Below, one piece after another: positions 46,560-55,204 of a stretch of 64,000 nt of DNA (position 1 is its first letter; the number at the start of each line of letters is the position of its first letter). The translations under genes and the position numbers were made by a program. Below the pieces are notes generated by a model. The model did no database searches and had not been told where the DNA came from. It was given only the letters and a program-made list of their open reading frames with translations. The stretch comes from an uncultured Lachnospiraceae bacterium (lineage in GTDB: Bacteria; Bacillota; Clostridia; Lachnospirales; Lachnospiraceae), in assembly GCA_902783375.1 (NCBI GenBank), contig CACZQN010000001.1, forward strand, positions 1 through 64,000. The letters are read 5' to 3'.

Positions 46560-46604
46560 TGCGATCTCTCCTTGCTCATCCAGTCAATCCCTAACAGAAG
46601 TTCG

Positions 46605-46655
46605 CTAAACAAACCCCGGCAGAAGGAGTCGTTCCTGATCCTTCCTGCCGGGGTT
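46605..46655 (-). terminator. terminator after the isomerase-like gene
   Basis: AACCCCGGCAG-GAAGGA (from 46655) pairs with TCCTTC-TGCCGGGGTT (to 46612), followed by TGTTTA. Stem of about 16 bp with one bulged base. Confidence 0.8.
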
Positions 46656-46678
46656 GTGATTTCCTATCGCTTATTTAC

Positions 46679-48154
46679 TTAAGCCCACGGATTCTCTGTC
46701 GGATATGGCAGGCTCTTCGGCTGGTTGTAAGCGATGTCCTGAACGCCGAGGAACTTGAAGACCTCGAACAGGCTCTTGCCGTGATGGCCGAATGCCACTG
46801 CACCGTGATGTGGATATCTCTTCTGGATCAGGACGTGGCGATAGAAACGGCCCATCTCATGGATCGCGAAAATACCGATGCCGCCGAAGGATGTGGTGGC
46901 AACCGGAAGCACCTCGCCCTCTGCGATGTAGCTTCTGAGATTGCCGTCAGAATCACACTGCAGGCGGTAGAAGGTGATCTCGCCCGGAGCGATGTCGCCC
47001 TCGAGTGTTCCACGTGTGAAGTCCGGATCGGATCCTTCCGGCTCAAGCAGTCTGTGCTGGATCAGCTGATACTTGATCGCACGGTCGGAGCACATCTTGC
47101 AGGAAGGTGTGTTGCCACAGTGGAAGCCCATAAAGGTATCGGTCAGTGTATAGTCGAACTTGCCCTTGATCTGCTCTTCCCACATCTGAGCCGGTACGGA
47201 GTTGTTGATGTCAAGCAGGGTGACTGCATCATCCGATACGCATGCGCCGATGTACTCGGACAGCGCACCGTAGATATCAACCTCGCAGGATACCGGGATG
47301 CCGCGGGAAGCAAGGCGGGAGTTGACGTAGCAAGGCTCGAAACCGAAGGTCTCCGGGAATGCCGGCCAGCACTTGTCTGCAAATGCAACGTACTTTCTTG
47401 CACCCTTGTGGTTCTCTGCCCAGTCAAGCAATGTCAGCTCGAACTGAGCCATGCGCTCCAGCATGTCACCGTAGTACCTGCCTTCGCCCATCTCCTTCTT
47501 CATGTCTTCACAGACTTCCGGAATTCTCGGGTCGTTCGCATGCTCCTTGTAGGAAACGAACAGATCCAGCTCGGAGTTCTCCTCAATCTCGACACCCAGC
47601 TCATACAGGCCCTTGATCGGTGCATTACATGCGAAGAAGTCCTGCGGACGCGGTCCGAAGGTGATGATCTTCAGGTTGCTGACACCGACGATGGCACGGG
47701 CAACCGGGATGAAGTCACAGATCATCTTTGCGATATCATCTGCGGTTCCGACCGGATATTCCGGAATGTAGCCCTTCAGGTGTCTCATGCCAAGGTTGTA
47801 GGAGCAGTTCAGCATACCACAGTATGCATCGCCACGGCCGTTGATCAGATCGCCGTCGCCCTCTGCTGCTGCTACGAACATGCACGGGCCGTCGAAGTTC
47901 TTTGCAATCAGGGTCTCCGGTGTCTCCGGACCAAAGTTGCCAAGGAAAACAACCAGCGCATTGCACTCTGCTGCCTTTACGTCAGCAACTGCAGCGAGCA
48001 TGTCCTTCTCATTTTCAACCGTTACCTTGGACTCGTAGATCTCGCCCTTATAGGCAGCTACGATTGCTTCACGTCTCTTCTCCGAGAGAACGATCGGGAA
48101 ACAGTCACGGGAAACCGCGATCAGTCCCAGTTTTACTTCTGGAATGTTTGTCAT
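46679..48154 (-). CDS. L-fucose/L-arabinose isomerase-like protein
   Basis: 491 aa, length and layout of the FucI/AraA fold. The first 170 residues form the Rossmann-like domain (GLIAVSRDCFP; LVVFLGNFGPET); later come CEVDIYGALSEYI and HHGAVAFGHHGKSLFEV, near the positions of active-site residues. It should interconvert an aldose and a ketose; the exact sugar is undetermined because sequence is distant from the reference enzymes. Transcribed after the DUF4867 gene (63-nt gap) from the promoter at 48909-48938. Confidence 0.82.
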   Translation of the reverse strand: MTNIPEVKLGLIAVSRDCFPIVLSEKRREAIVAAYKGEIYESKVTVENEKDMLAAVADVKAAECNALVVFLGNFGPETPETLIAKNFDGPCMFVAAAEGDGDLINGRGDAYCGMLNCSYNLGMRHLKGYIPEYPVGTADDIAKMICDFIPVARAIVGVSNLKIITFGPRPQDFFACNAPIKGLYELGVEIEENSELDLFVSYKEHANDPRIPEVCEDMKKEMGEGRYYGDMLERMAQFELTLLDWAENHKGARKYVAFADKCWPAFPETFGFEPCYVNSRLASRGIPVSCEVDIYGALSEYIGACVSDDAVTLLDINNSVPAQMWEEQIKGKFDYTLTDTFMGFHCGNTPSCKMCSDRAIKYQLIQHRLLEPEGSDPDFTRGTLEGDIAPGEITFYRLQCDSDGNLRSYIAEGEVLPVATTSFGGIGIFAIHEMGRFYRHVLIQKRYPHHGAVAFGHHGKSLFEVFKFLGVQDIAYNQPKSLPYPTENPWA

Positions 48155-48217
48155 ACCAACTCCATCCTTTCATATTTTAGTCATCATCTTTGATGATTTC
48201 CTACATGATCTTATTCT

Positions 48218-48850
48218 TCAACCTTCTGCAATATCGATATTCTTCCCGCTCAGTCCGACATATGCGCCCATCGCCGCTTCTCTCGAATCCGGATGTGCGA
48301 GCAGCCACTTGTTTCTTGCTGTCATCAGGCGGTCCTCTCCTTCATCGGACAGTCCTTCCGGCTTTGCGGTATTCGTTCCCTTCGGCAGGACAACGGCAAC
48401 ACGGAATCCCTTCTCTGCATTCACGTGGCATGGCGCATAGTGCAGCGTCGTTGCGTAGACCTCAACGGCGATACCGGCTGGCACCTTAAATGCCTTCACC
48501 TTTGCGGTATCGAGCACACCTTCCTCGATCTCATCTTCCTTTGCAAGCAGCAGAATGAAATCTTCATCACCGATGTTCACTTCACTGTCACGGTGATACT
48601 CCAGGCAGTTCAGCTTTGTATTATGTCCCCAGCACATGCCAAGCTCGATTGGCATCCCGCCGTAGGTGCTGTTCTGAAACTTCTCAAAAACCGCGCACGC
48701 TTCAAGGGAAGCAATACCCGGCTGATAAGCCGTTCCCTCTTCCGGAAGCGGAATCTCTTTCATCGCAGCAACCAGTTCACTGGTATCAATCCCCGAAATC
48801 ACTTTTCCATAAGGCTTGAAGGCCTTGTCAAAAACCGATAAAACTTCCAT
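48218..48850 (-). CDS. DUF4867 family protein
   Basis: 210 aa. It looks like a cupin-type beta-barrel enzyme: CWGHNTKLNCLEYHRDSEVN holds two His and a Glu that could bind a metal, and HYAPCHVNAEKGFRVAVVLPKGT follows. DUF4867 is found beside sugar isomerase genes in Clostridia; an isomerase or mutarotase-like role in the same sugar pathway is inference. ATG at 48848-48850 follows GGAGG by 5 nt. First gene of the two-gene operon. Confidence 0.78.
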   Translation of the reverse strand: MEVLSVFDKAFKPYGKVISGIDTSELVAAMKEIPLPEEGTAYQPGIASLEACAVFEKFQNSTYGGMPIELGMCWGHNTKLNCLEYHRDSEVNIGDEDFILLLAKEDEIEEGVLDTAKVKAFKVPAGIAVEVYATTLHYAPCHVNAEKGFRVAVVLPKGTNTAKPEGLSDEGEDRLMTARNKWLLAHPDSREAAMGAYVGLSGKNIDIAEG

Positions 48851-48908
48851 TTCATCCTCCTTATCATGCCACATTATCTGAAAATCTTTCTTTCAAACAT
48901 ACAAATCC

Positions 48909-48938
48909 ATTATACGTCAAAACAAGGCAGAATAGCAA
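48909..48938 (-). promoter_or_regulatory. promoter of the DUF4867-isomerase operon
   Basis: TTGCTA (48933-48938), 18-nt spacer, TATAAT (48909-48914). Confidence 0.7.
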
Positions 48939-48977
48939 GATAAGGGTTCACTTTTCCTGACAGATTTTCTGTTTCAT

Positions 48978-49006
48978 TTGACTTTTCCTTCCAATTGTTC
49001 TATTCT
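48978..49006 (+). promoter_or_regulatory. promoter of the truncated HD-protein gene
   Basis: TTGACT (48978-48983), 17-nt spacer, TATTCT (49001-49006). Confidence 0.7.
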
Positions 49007-49057
49007 ATCCTGCAAATGCATAGAATTGCAGCATGATTCAGGGGAGGGGGACAGAAG

Positions 49058-49273
49058 ATGTCAACAATTACAAGAGATGAGGCTTTGGCCTTGCTGAAGC
49101 AGTATAACAAAGATCCGTTTCATATCCAGCACGCACTCACGGTTGATGTAAAACCCGAACATGAGATGGAAAAAGTCCTGTTCGCTTCTGATGAGCTGAC
49201 TGGCCTCATCTGGGCAGCCGCCCTGATGCGCCCATCGAAGAGCACAAAGGATATGGAAAAAGAGGGCCTGTAA
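49058..49273 (+). pseudogene. internally deleted HD-superfamily hydrolase remnant
   Basis: 71 aa. Residues 1-29 (TRDEALALLKQYNKDPFHIQHALTV) match the N-terminus and residues 30-66 (DVKPEHEMEKVLFASDELTG, AALMRPSKSTKDME) match a later part of a common clostridial HD hydrolase (COG2316), normally about 180 aa. The segment between, with the metal-binding HD motif, is missing in frame, and the C-terminal third is replaced by a stop within a terminator. It cannot be catalytic. Yet promoter, strong ribosome-binding site (GGGGAGGGGG) and terminator remain, so a small protein may still be made. Comparison is from memory of the family. Confidence 0.7.
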
Positions 49274-49290
49274 GGGTCCTCTTTCTCTTA
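49258..49290. terminator. bidirectional terminator
   Basis: AAAGAGG/CCTCTTT (49259-49265 with 49278-49284) extended inward by three pairs including one G-U. T-rich on both strands. It overlaps the last codons of the HD remnant and ends the convergent permease gene at 49320. Confidence 0.8.
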
Positions 49291-49319
49291 TCTTACGATC
49301 ATCTTTCTGATATGCACGT

Positions 49320-50636
49320 TCAGATCTTTTTCACATGCTTCTCCCGAAGGAAGGCATAGACGATCACCACTGCACTGTAGATCAGCATCATCTGCCATGC
49401 GCCGAGGATATCGCTGAAGTTCAGGATCGCGGCGATGATATACCCGATCAGCGCCACGGTTGTCAGGATATAAAGGGCGGTCGGTTTCACTTTGAAAGAG
49501 CTCTTTGCCATGGCTTCTGGATTCTTCTTGTAGATCAGGTAGCCTGTGAAGATCGGGAAGAGCACATAGATCAGGGAGACGCCGTTGCCAAGTCTTGCGA
49601 TCGTGCTGATGTCAAGCCCGGTCAGGATCGGGATCATACCGATGATATAGAAGATCACCAGCAGCACCCACGGTGTTCCGCGCTTGCTTAAGCTTGCAGC
49701 CTGCTTCGGCAGCCACCCCTCTTCTGCTGCGATCAGAAGGCCCTTGGTGCACCAGGTGAAGGTCGCGTTCAGGGTCGATGCCACAGCAAACATACCGCCG
49801 CCGACGATGAAGAAGTAGTAAACCGGCTTCGGGAAGATTGCCTGTGATACCAGCACCAGACTCTGGCCAGCAACATCCTCGATCGGCAGGACGCCGACAG
49901 CGACGACACCGATAAAGGCATAAAGGATCGCAACTGCAACGGTACTGTAGATCATCGCCCGCGGGAGATCTCTTCCCGGGTTCTTCATCTCACCGCCAAG
50001 TTCCGACAGGAATTCCGCGCCGCCCGTCGCAAAGGTCAGAAGGCTCGCGCCGGTCATGAAGTTGATAAAGCCGTTCGGCATGATCGCAGAGATCCCGCCG
50101 GAGAAGACCGACCAGTTCACCTTCGGCAAACCAAAAGCGATGAACAGGACCATTGCCGCTACAAGAATGATGACCAGGATGTTCTGAAGCTTTGCCGCAA
50201 TGTCCACACCGAGCACATTCATGATAAAGCAGAGCGTCAGGATCCCTGCTGCCACAGCCGTCTGGCTGAGACCCGGCACCAGGCTTGTCGCATACTCGGC
50301 AAAGGTGATGGCAAACATCGCAAGGACCAGCTGTCCTGCTACCAGCAGTGCCAGATAGTAGAAGCCGGTCTTCTTCCCGATATAGTCCCGGACGTAGGTG
50401 TACATGCCGCCGGTTGCCGGCACTGCGCTTCCGAGGACTGCCAGGACCATGTTCGGGCAGATGACAAGGACCGCTGCCACCAGGAACGCAAGCGGTGTGC
50501 CAGCCCCTGTCAGGGCGATAGTGATGCCGGTCAGGGCCATGATACCGCTGCCGATGATCTGGCCGACGCCGATGCCCATCAGGTCGCCGAGCCCGAGAAC
50601 CCGTTTCAGTTCGTGCTGTTCGTGTTGTTCACTCAT
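49320..50636 (-). CDS. APC family amino-acid permease
   Basis: 438 aa with 12 predicted spans. GVGQIIGSGIMALTGITIALTG near the start is the APC binding-site helix. Related to LAT/YhdG-like amino-acid transporters. It is 18 nt downstream of the PatB gene and shares its attenuated leader, so the substrate may be a sulfur amino acid such as cystathionine, cystine or methionine (inference). Confidence 0.9.
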   Translation of the reverse strand: MSEQHEQHELKRVLGLGDLMGIGVGQIIGSGIMALTGITIALTGAGTPLAFLVAAVLVICPNMVLAVLGSAVPATGGMYTYVRDYIGKKTGFYYLALLVAGQLVLAMFAITFAEYATSLVPGLSQTAVAAGILTLCFIMNVLGVDIAAKLQNILVIILVAAMVLFIAFGLPKVNWSVFSGGISAIMPNGFINFMTGASLLTFATGGAEFLSELGGEMKNPGRDLPRAMIYSTVAVAILYAFIGVVAVGVLPIEDVAGQSLVLVSQAIFPKPVYYFFIVGGGMFAVASTLNATFTWCTKGLLIAAEEGWLPKQAASLSKRGTPWVLLVIFYIIGMIPILTGLDISTIARLGNGVSLIYVLFPIFTGYLIYKKNPEAMAKSSFKVKPTALYILTTVALIGYIIAAILNFSDILGAWQMMLIYSAVVIVYAFLREKHVKKI

Positions 50637-50654
50637 GACGATTTCCTCCCACTT

Positions 50655-51827
50655 TTATGATAATTGATCAAGTGCCGCTTTGATACAATTCAGCCCACCG
50701 AGGAGCTGCTCCTTCGGGCAGGCGATGTTCATGCGCACATATCCGTCGTAGTTTTCCCCGTAGTGTGCACCTGCGTTGAGACCAGCTCCGGCCTCTGCGA
50801 TCGCATCCACCAGTTCCTCACTCGACTTCCCGTACGCGGTCATGTCAAACCACAGGAGATAAGTTCCTTCCGGCTCTGCCACTTTTACCTTCGGCAGATG
50901 CTCGCGCATAAAATCACAGACGATCTGCGCATTTTCCGTGAGGAAAGCACATTCCGCATCCACCCAGTCGTCGCCGTCCTGATATGCTGCCTTGACCGCT
51001 TCCAGCCCCAGCGTGTTCGGGACAAACAGATATCTGGCAAAGAGATAATCGCGGTAGCGCCCGCGCAGATCATCTCCCGGAATGATGAGGTTTGATGTCT
51101 CAAGCCCGGCGACGTTGAAGGTCTTGCTGCAGCTGGTGCAGAGGATCAGCTGCTCCCGGATCTCCGGAAAAGCCCCCATGCTCACGTGCGCTCTTCCGCC
51201 GAGCACCAGATCCCAGTGGATCTCATCGGCCAGGATGATCACATCGTGTCCTTTGCAGATATCCGCCACCTGCTGCAGTTCCTCCCGGGTCCACACCCGG
51301 CAGACCGGATTGTGGGGACTGCAGAGCATCAGCACCGAGGCGCCTGCCTCCACCATCTCCTGCAGCTGCGGCAGATTCATATGATAGCCTGTCTCATCGA
51401 GAATCAGGTCATTCAGAAGCATCTCTCTGCCGGAAGCCTGAATGATCGAATAGAACGGATCATAGACCGGCGGCTGGACGATCACCTTCGCTCCCGGTTC
51501 CGTCAGTGCTTCCAGTGCCTGCGCCATAGCCGGCACAATCCCTCCGGTCGGTACGATCCAGTCCGGTTCGATGACAAGTCCATGCCTTCTCCGGCACCAG
51601 TTCACGACCGCTTCCAGATAGGCCGGCTCCAGATCGGTATAACCGATCACGCCGTTGTCGATTCTGGCTTTCAGGGCCGCGAGAATCGGCTCATAGGTCC
51701 GGTAGTCTGCATCTGCGATGGAGAACGGCAGCAGCCCGCTCTTTCCCTTATAGTCCATCTCCTGAAAATCCCACTTGATGCATGCCGTTCCCTTCCGGTT
51801 CACGCCCTCTTCAAAAGAATATCCCAT
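50655..51827 (-). CDS. patB: PLP-dependent C-S lyase/aminotransferase, PatB/MalY type
   Basis: 390 aa fold-type I enzyme. GTACIKWDF near the start and ADADYRTYEPI are typical for the MalY/PatB cystathionine beta-lyase group; the PLP lysine is in CSKTFNVAGL, and LADEIHWDLVLGG holds the Asp contacting the pyridine nitrogen. ATG at 51825-51827 follows an AGGGGG box by 6-7 nt; the frame is open 40 codons further upstream, but that part is leader RNA with a terminator. Operon with the permease. Confidence 0.88.
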   Translation of the reverse strand: MGYSFEEGVNRKGTACIKWDFQEMDYKGKSGLLPFSIADADYRTYEPILAALKARIDNGVIGYTDLEPAYLEAVVNWCRRRHGLVIEPDWIVPTGGIVPAMAQALEALTEPGAKVIVQPPVYDPFYSIIQASGREMLLNDLILDETGYHMNLPQLQEMVEAGASVLMLCSPHNPVCRVWTREELQQVADICKGHDVIILADEIHWDLVLGGRAHVSMGAFPEIREQLILCTSCSKTFNVAGLETSNLIIPGDDLRGRYRDYLFARYLFVPNTLGLEAVKAAYQDGDDWVDAECAFLTENAQIVCDFMREHLPKVKVAEPEGTYLLWFDMTAYGKSSEELVDAIAEAGAGLNAGAHYGENYDGYVRMNIACPKEQLLGGLNCIKAALDQLS

Positions 51828-51863
51828 ACGTATCCCCCTCACCTGCATGAAAACAGCTCCCGG

Positions 51864-51913
51864 AAAAAAGCTGGATAACACAACAGGCATCTCAGCCTGC
51901 GTCTTATCCAGCT
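51864..51913 (-). terminator. attenuator: intrinsic terminator in the patB leader
   Basis: Stem AGCTGGATAA/TTATCCAGCT (51904-51913 with 51869-51878) enclosing GCAGGC/GCCTG pairing, followed by six T (51864-51869). It lies between the patB promoter and start codon, with no other gene in between, so transcription should stop here unless the hairpin is prevented. Confidence 0.8.
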
Positions 51914-51982
51914 CATCATTTCCGGTGAATGATTTACTCTCCGACAAGGTCTTATTTTACCATACCTGTTGAGACACTGCAA
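51914..51982 (-). promoter_or_regulatory. patB promoter and upstream half of the leader
   Basis: TTGCAG (51977-51982), 17-nt spacer, TAAAAT (51954-51959). The leader before the terminator has a small hairpin ATCATT/AATGAT (51916-51934) and CUUGUC, which could pair with GAUAAG in the terminator stem (6 bp, one G-U) as a short antiterminator. Confidence 0.65.
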
Positions 51983-51993
51983 TCAATTAATGA

Positions 51994-52022
51994 TGTACAA
52001 AAGCGCATTTCTGCGCTATAAT
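51994..52022 (+). promoter_or_regulatory. promoter of the GH3 gene with a dyad in the spacer
   Basis: TGTACA (51994-51999), 17-nt spacer, TATAAT (52017-52022). The spacer carries AGCGCA-tttc-TGCGCT (52002-52017), a perfect 6-bp dyad well placed to be a repressor site. Confidence 0.7.
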
Positions 52023-52059
52023 ATAGGGATCTGAAAAACAATCCGAAAGGAGTTGTACC

Positions 52060-54804
52060 ATGAATCTGAAACAAATGCTTGGCACCATCACCGGCCGTGT
52101 CGGTGACCTGCCGAATCCGGGCAATGTGGCCCTGGTCCGTCAGGCTGCCGCCGAGGGAACGGTCATGCTCATCAACGACGGAACACTTCCGCTGACACCT
52201 GGAAAGGTTGCCCTTTTTGGTACCGGTGCAATCGAGACCGTGACCTGCGGCACGGGCAGTGGTTACGTCTTTGCCCCATACACTGTCAGCTTCCGGGAAG
52301 GACTGGAACGTGCGGGATTTACCATTACGTCCTCCTCCTGGCTCAGCAAGGCTGCTGCCGCAAGCAAAGAAGCCAACAAGAAAGATAAGACCCTCTCCAT
52401 GCTGGACCGCAGGTGGAGCGGAAAGAAGATCCTGATCGATGATCCGGCGATCGGTTCTGCCGATCTGCATGAAGCACTTGCTGCGGACATCGCCATCTAT
52501 GTCATCCGGAGAAATGCCGGTGAAGAAGCAGACCGCAAGGCTGTGAAGGGCGATTACTATCTCTCCGATCAGGAAATGACGAATCTCAGACAGGTTGCGG
52601 AGGCCTTCGAGAAGACGATCGTCGTTCTGAACACCTGTGTCATCGATGCCAATTTCCTCTTTGAAATTCCGGGGATCTGTGCCTGCCTCTATACCGGTCT
52701 CGGCGGCATGGAAGCCGGCAATGCATTTGCAGATGTCATCACCGGCAAAACCGATCCGAGCGGAAGGCTCACGGATACCTGGGCGAAGTCCTACAGCGAT
52801 TATCCGGCGGCCGCCACCTTCTCCGGAAACGACGGCATCACCCTCCAGGAAGATTATACCGAGGGCATCTATGTCGGCTACCGCTGGTTCGATTCCATGG
52901 GCATCGACCCGCTCTTCCCGTTCGGCTACGGGCTGAGCTACACGACGTTCCGCTATGAGCTCCTCTCGGCCACAGCCGACTGGTCCGCGGTACACCTTGA
53001 CATCGCAGTCACCAATACCGGAGCTCATGCAGGCCGTGAGGTCGTCCAGGTCTATGCATCAAAGCCTGCGGGCAGGCTCGATCAGCCTTATCAGGAGCTC
53101 GTTGCCTATCGGAAGACCAGAGTCCTCGAGCCCGGTGCTGCAGAAACCTTTACCATCCATTTCCCGACGGAGCGGCTTTCCTCCTTTGATGAAACCAGGA
53201 ATGCTTACCTGATGGAAAAAGGCACCTACCGGATCCGCATCGGCCACAGCAGCCGCGACACGGACATCGCCGCAGCGATTGCACTGGACGAAGATGCCGT
53301 GCTGAAATGTGTCAGCGACATCCTGCATCCGGACAAGGAACTGGATCTTGTGAAACCACCGCTGCGAGAAGCAGAAGCCATCCCGGATTCTGCCGTCCTC
53401 CTTACGCTCTCTGCCGCTGACTGCATAACAGAAGATAACACCAGCAAGATTCCAAAGACCATCACCACCTACATCCCGGAAAGCGCGGATTACAAATCCT
53501 ATGTCAATACGAACGCCTTCCAGCTGCCTTATCCATGTACGGAGGAGATTGTCCGCGTGAAGGATGCGCCGGATTCCACCTTCCTGGATGTCTGTGAAGG
53601 CAAGGTTTCGATGGAGGAATTCGTTGCCTCCCTGGAACCGGAGGTCCTTACCAGAATCGTCACCGGGACGCTTGAGGAAACCCCATACCAGACCCGCAAC
53701 CGTCTGCAGAAGAAATTCCGGCATCCGTCGCTGCTGCAGTCATCGGGCCAGACGACAGAACGGTTCATGGACACGCTCGGTATCCCGGCTGCAAGTCTCT
53801 TTGACGGTCCTGCCGGCATGCATGTCATCGGCAGCGCCGCGACAGGCTTCCCGGTCGGCATGACACTGGCCGCAACCTGGGATTCTGCCCTGATCGAAGA
53901 GATCGGTGAGGGCTATGGGCGGGATATGGCCACCTATCATGTGACCGTCGGTCTCGGCCCCGGCATGAACATCCACCGCGATCCGCTCTGCGGAAGGAAC
54001 TTCGAATACTACTCCGAGGATCCGCTGATCACCGGAAAGACCGCTGCCGCCTTTACGAAGGGCGTCCAGACCATCCCTGGACGCGGTGTCTCCATCAAGC
54101 ATTTCGCGACCAACAACCAGGAGGACGACCGCACACTGCTCAACAACACGGTGACGACCCGCGCCCTCCGCGAGATCTATCTGAAGGGCTTTGAGATCTG
54201 CGTCCGCGAGGCGGATCCGATGACCGTCATGACCTCCTACAATCGTCTGAATGGCATGCAGACCTCCTCCAACCGTGAGCTGGTGACCGATCTGCTCCGC
54301 GGCGAATGGGGATTCCACGGCTTCGTCATGACCGACTGGGGCACCCAGAGTGAGAAGGGCTTTGATCTCCATGCCGGAAATGATCTGATCATGGGTGGCT
54401 ACCGTGCCGAGACGATCCAGGATATGATGAAGAGCATCGCCCCTGTCTTTGAACCGAATGGCTATGTGAAAGAAACCGTCAGGACCTCCAATCTCGGCTT
54501 CATCAAGACCGTGATCACCAGCTGGGGTTCCTTCCATCCGGAAGCAGGCGGAAAAGACAGCGTCACCACGATCATCCCGCCTGGCACGGATCCAAGCGTC
54601 AAGGTCATCGATGCCTGCGAGCGAAAGGAAGCGAAAATCCGCAGGAATGCCGGCGGCGGCTACATTGTCACCTGGTTCGGCACCAACCGCGGCGCCTACC
54701 TCTCCCTCGGCGACCTTGAGCGTTCCGCGATCCGCGTTCTGACCGGCCTGATGAACTCCGCCGCAAAGGACGATCTGTACGAGGCCCTTGGAAAGAAGAA
54801 ATAA
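52060..54804 (+). CDS. beta-glucosidase-like glycoside hydrolase family 3, permuted domain order
   Basis: 914 aa. The order is reversed against classical GH3: the alpha/beta-sandwich (PF01915-like, about 25-250) comes first, then a fibronectin-III-like domain (about 300-395), then the (beta/alpha)8 catalytic barrel (about 560-800). The barrel has GRNFEYYSEDP, KHFATNNQE and the nucleophile Asp in FVMTDWGTQ. The permuted form is known in gut Clostridia and is likely cytoplasmic, as no signal peptide is seen. It acts on beta-glucosides or xylosides. Ribosome-binding site AAAGGAG, own promoter, strong terminator. Confidence 0.93.
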   Translation: MNLKQMLGTITGRVGDLPNPGNVALVRQAAAEGTVMLINDGTLPLTPGKVALFGTGAIETVTCGTGSGYVFAPYTVSFREGLERAGFTITSSSWLSKAAAASKEANKKDKTLSMLDRRWSGKKILIDDPAIGSADLHEALAADIAIYVIRRNAGEEADRKAVKGDYYLSDQEMTNLRQVAEAFEKTIVVLNTCVIDANFLFEIPGICACLYTGLGGMEAGNAFADVITGKTDPSGRLTDTWAKSYSDYPAAATFSGNDGITLQEDYTEGIYVGYRWFDSMGIDPLFPFGYGLSYTTFRYELLSATADWSAVHLDIAVTNTGAHAGREVVQVYASKPAGRLDQPYQELVAYRKTRVLEPGAAETFTIHFPTERLSSFDETRNAYLMEKGTYRIRIGHSSRDTDIAAAIALDEDAVLKCVSDILHPDKELDLVKPPLREAEAIPDSAVLLTLSAADCITEDNTSKIPKTITTYIPESADYKSYVNTNAFQLPYPCTEEIVRVKDAPDSTFLDVCEGKVSMEEFVASLEPEVLTRIVTGTLEETPYQTRNRLQKKFRHPSLLQSSGQTTERFMDTLGIPAASLFDGPAGMHVIGSAATGFPVGMTLAATWDSALIEEIGEGYGRDMATYHVTVGLGPGMNIHRDPLCGRNFEYYSEDPLITGKTAAAFTKGVQTIPGRGVSIKHFATNNQEDDRTLLNNTVTTRALREIYLKGFEICVREADPMTVMTSYNRLNGMQTSSNRELVTDLLRGEWGFHGFVMTDWGTQSEKGFDLHAGNDLIMGGYRAETIQDMMKSIAPVFEPNGYVKETVRTSNLGFIKTVITSWGSFHPEAGGKDSVTTIIPPGTDPSVKVIDACERKEAKIRRNAGGGYIVTWFGTNRGAYLSLGDLERSAIRVLTGLMNSAAKDDLYEALGKKK

Positions 54805-54819
54805 ACCCGAACTATAAAA

Positions 54820-54870
54820 TATAAAGGACGTGCGGATGGATTCCTGTTCCATCGCACGTCCTCTTTTTCT
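54820..54870. terminator. bidirectional terminator between GH3 gene and csoR
   Basis: AGGACGTGCGGATGGA pairs with TCCATCGCACGTCCT (one bulge), loop about 6 nt. CTTTTTCTGTTTT follows on the plus strand and TTTATATTTTA on the minus strand, so it serves both convergent units. Confidence 0.88.
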
Positions 54871-54904
54871 GTTTTGGATTTCACAGCTGTTCAGCGCTGA
54901 CGTC

Positions 54905-55168
54905 TCATTTCGTCAGCTTTTCCAGCACCTGCACGAGTTCATCGATCTTCGCTGCCCGTTCCTCCTCCGTCGCGGCAGACAGAAGGCAATGCTTCATGTG
55001 GGCTGTCAGGACTTCCTTATTCGCCCGCTTCAGAATCGCATCTGTCGCCAGAATCTGTGTGGAAATATCGATGCAGTAGCGGTCTTCCTCGATCATCCGG
55101 AGAATTCCGTCGATCTGGCCTCTTGCAGTCTTTAATAACCTGGTTACCTGTTCCTTATCTGCCTGCAT
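54905..55168 (-). CDS. csoR: copper-sensing transcriptional repressor CsoR
   Basis: 87 aa DUF156-family helical repressor. The Cu(I) ligands are visible: Cys in EDRYCIDI, then His and Cys in TAHMKHC (H-x3-C). A tetramer releases its operator on binding Cu(I). ATG at 55166-55168 is preceded by AGAGGTAGGT; upstream codons are rejected. Follows copA by 36 nt, in the same transcript. Confidence 0.92.
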   Translation of the reverse strand: MQADKEQVTRLLKTARGQIDGILRMIEEDRYCIDISTQILATDAILKRANKEVLTAHMKHCLLSAATEEERAAKIDELVQVLEKLTK

Positions 55169-55204
55169 ACCTACCTCTTCTGTCGCGCACAGCAAAAACG
55201 CTGC

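Noticed and set aside
51828-51947. 40-codon N-terminal extension of patB
   Set aside because: Its codons coincide with promoter-proximal leader and the terminator hairpin, and PatB homologs start near the inner ATG.
52060-54804. GH3 domain order as a novelty
   Set aside because: The permuted order (sandwich, fibronectin-like, barrel) is already known in gut Firmicutes.
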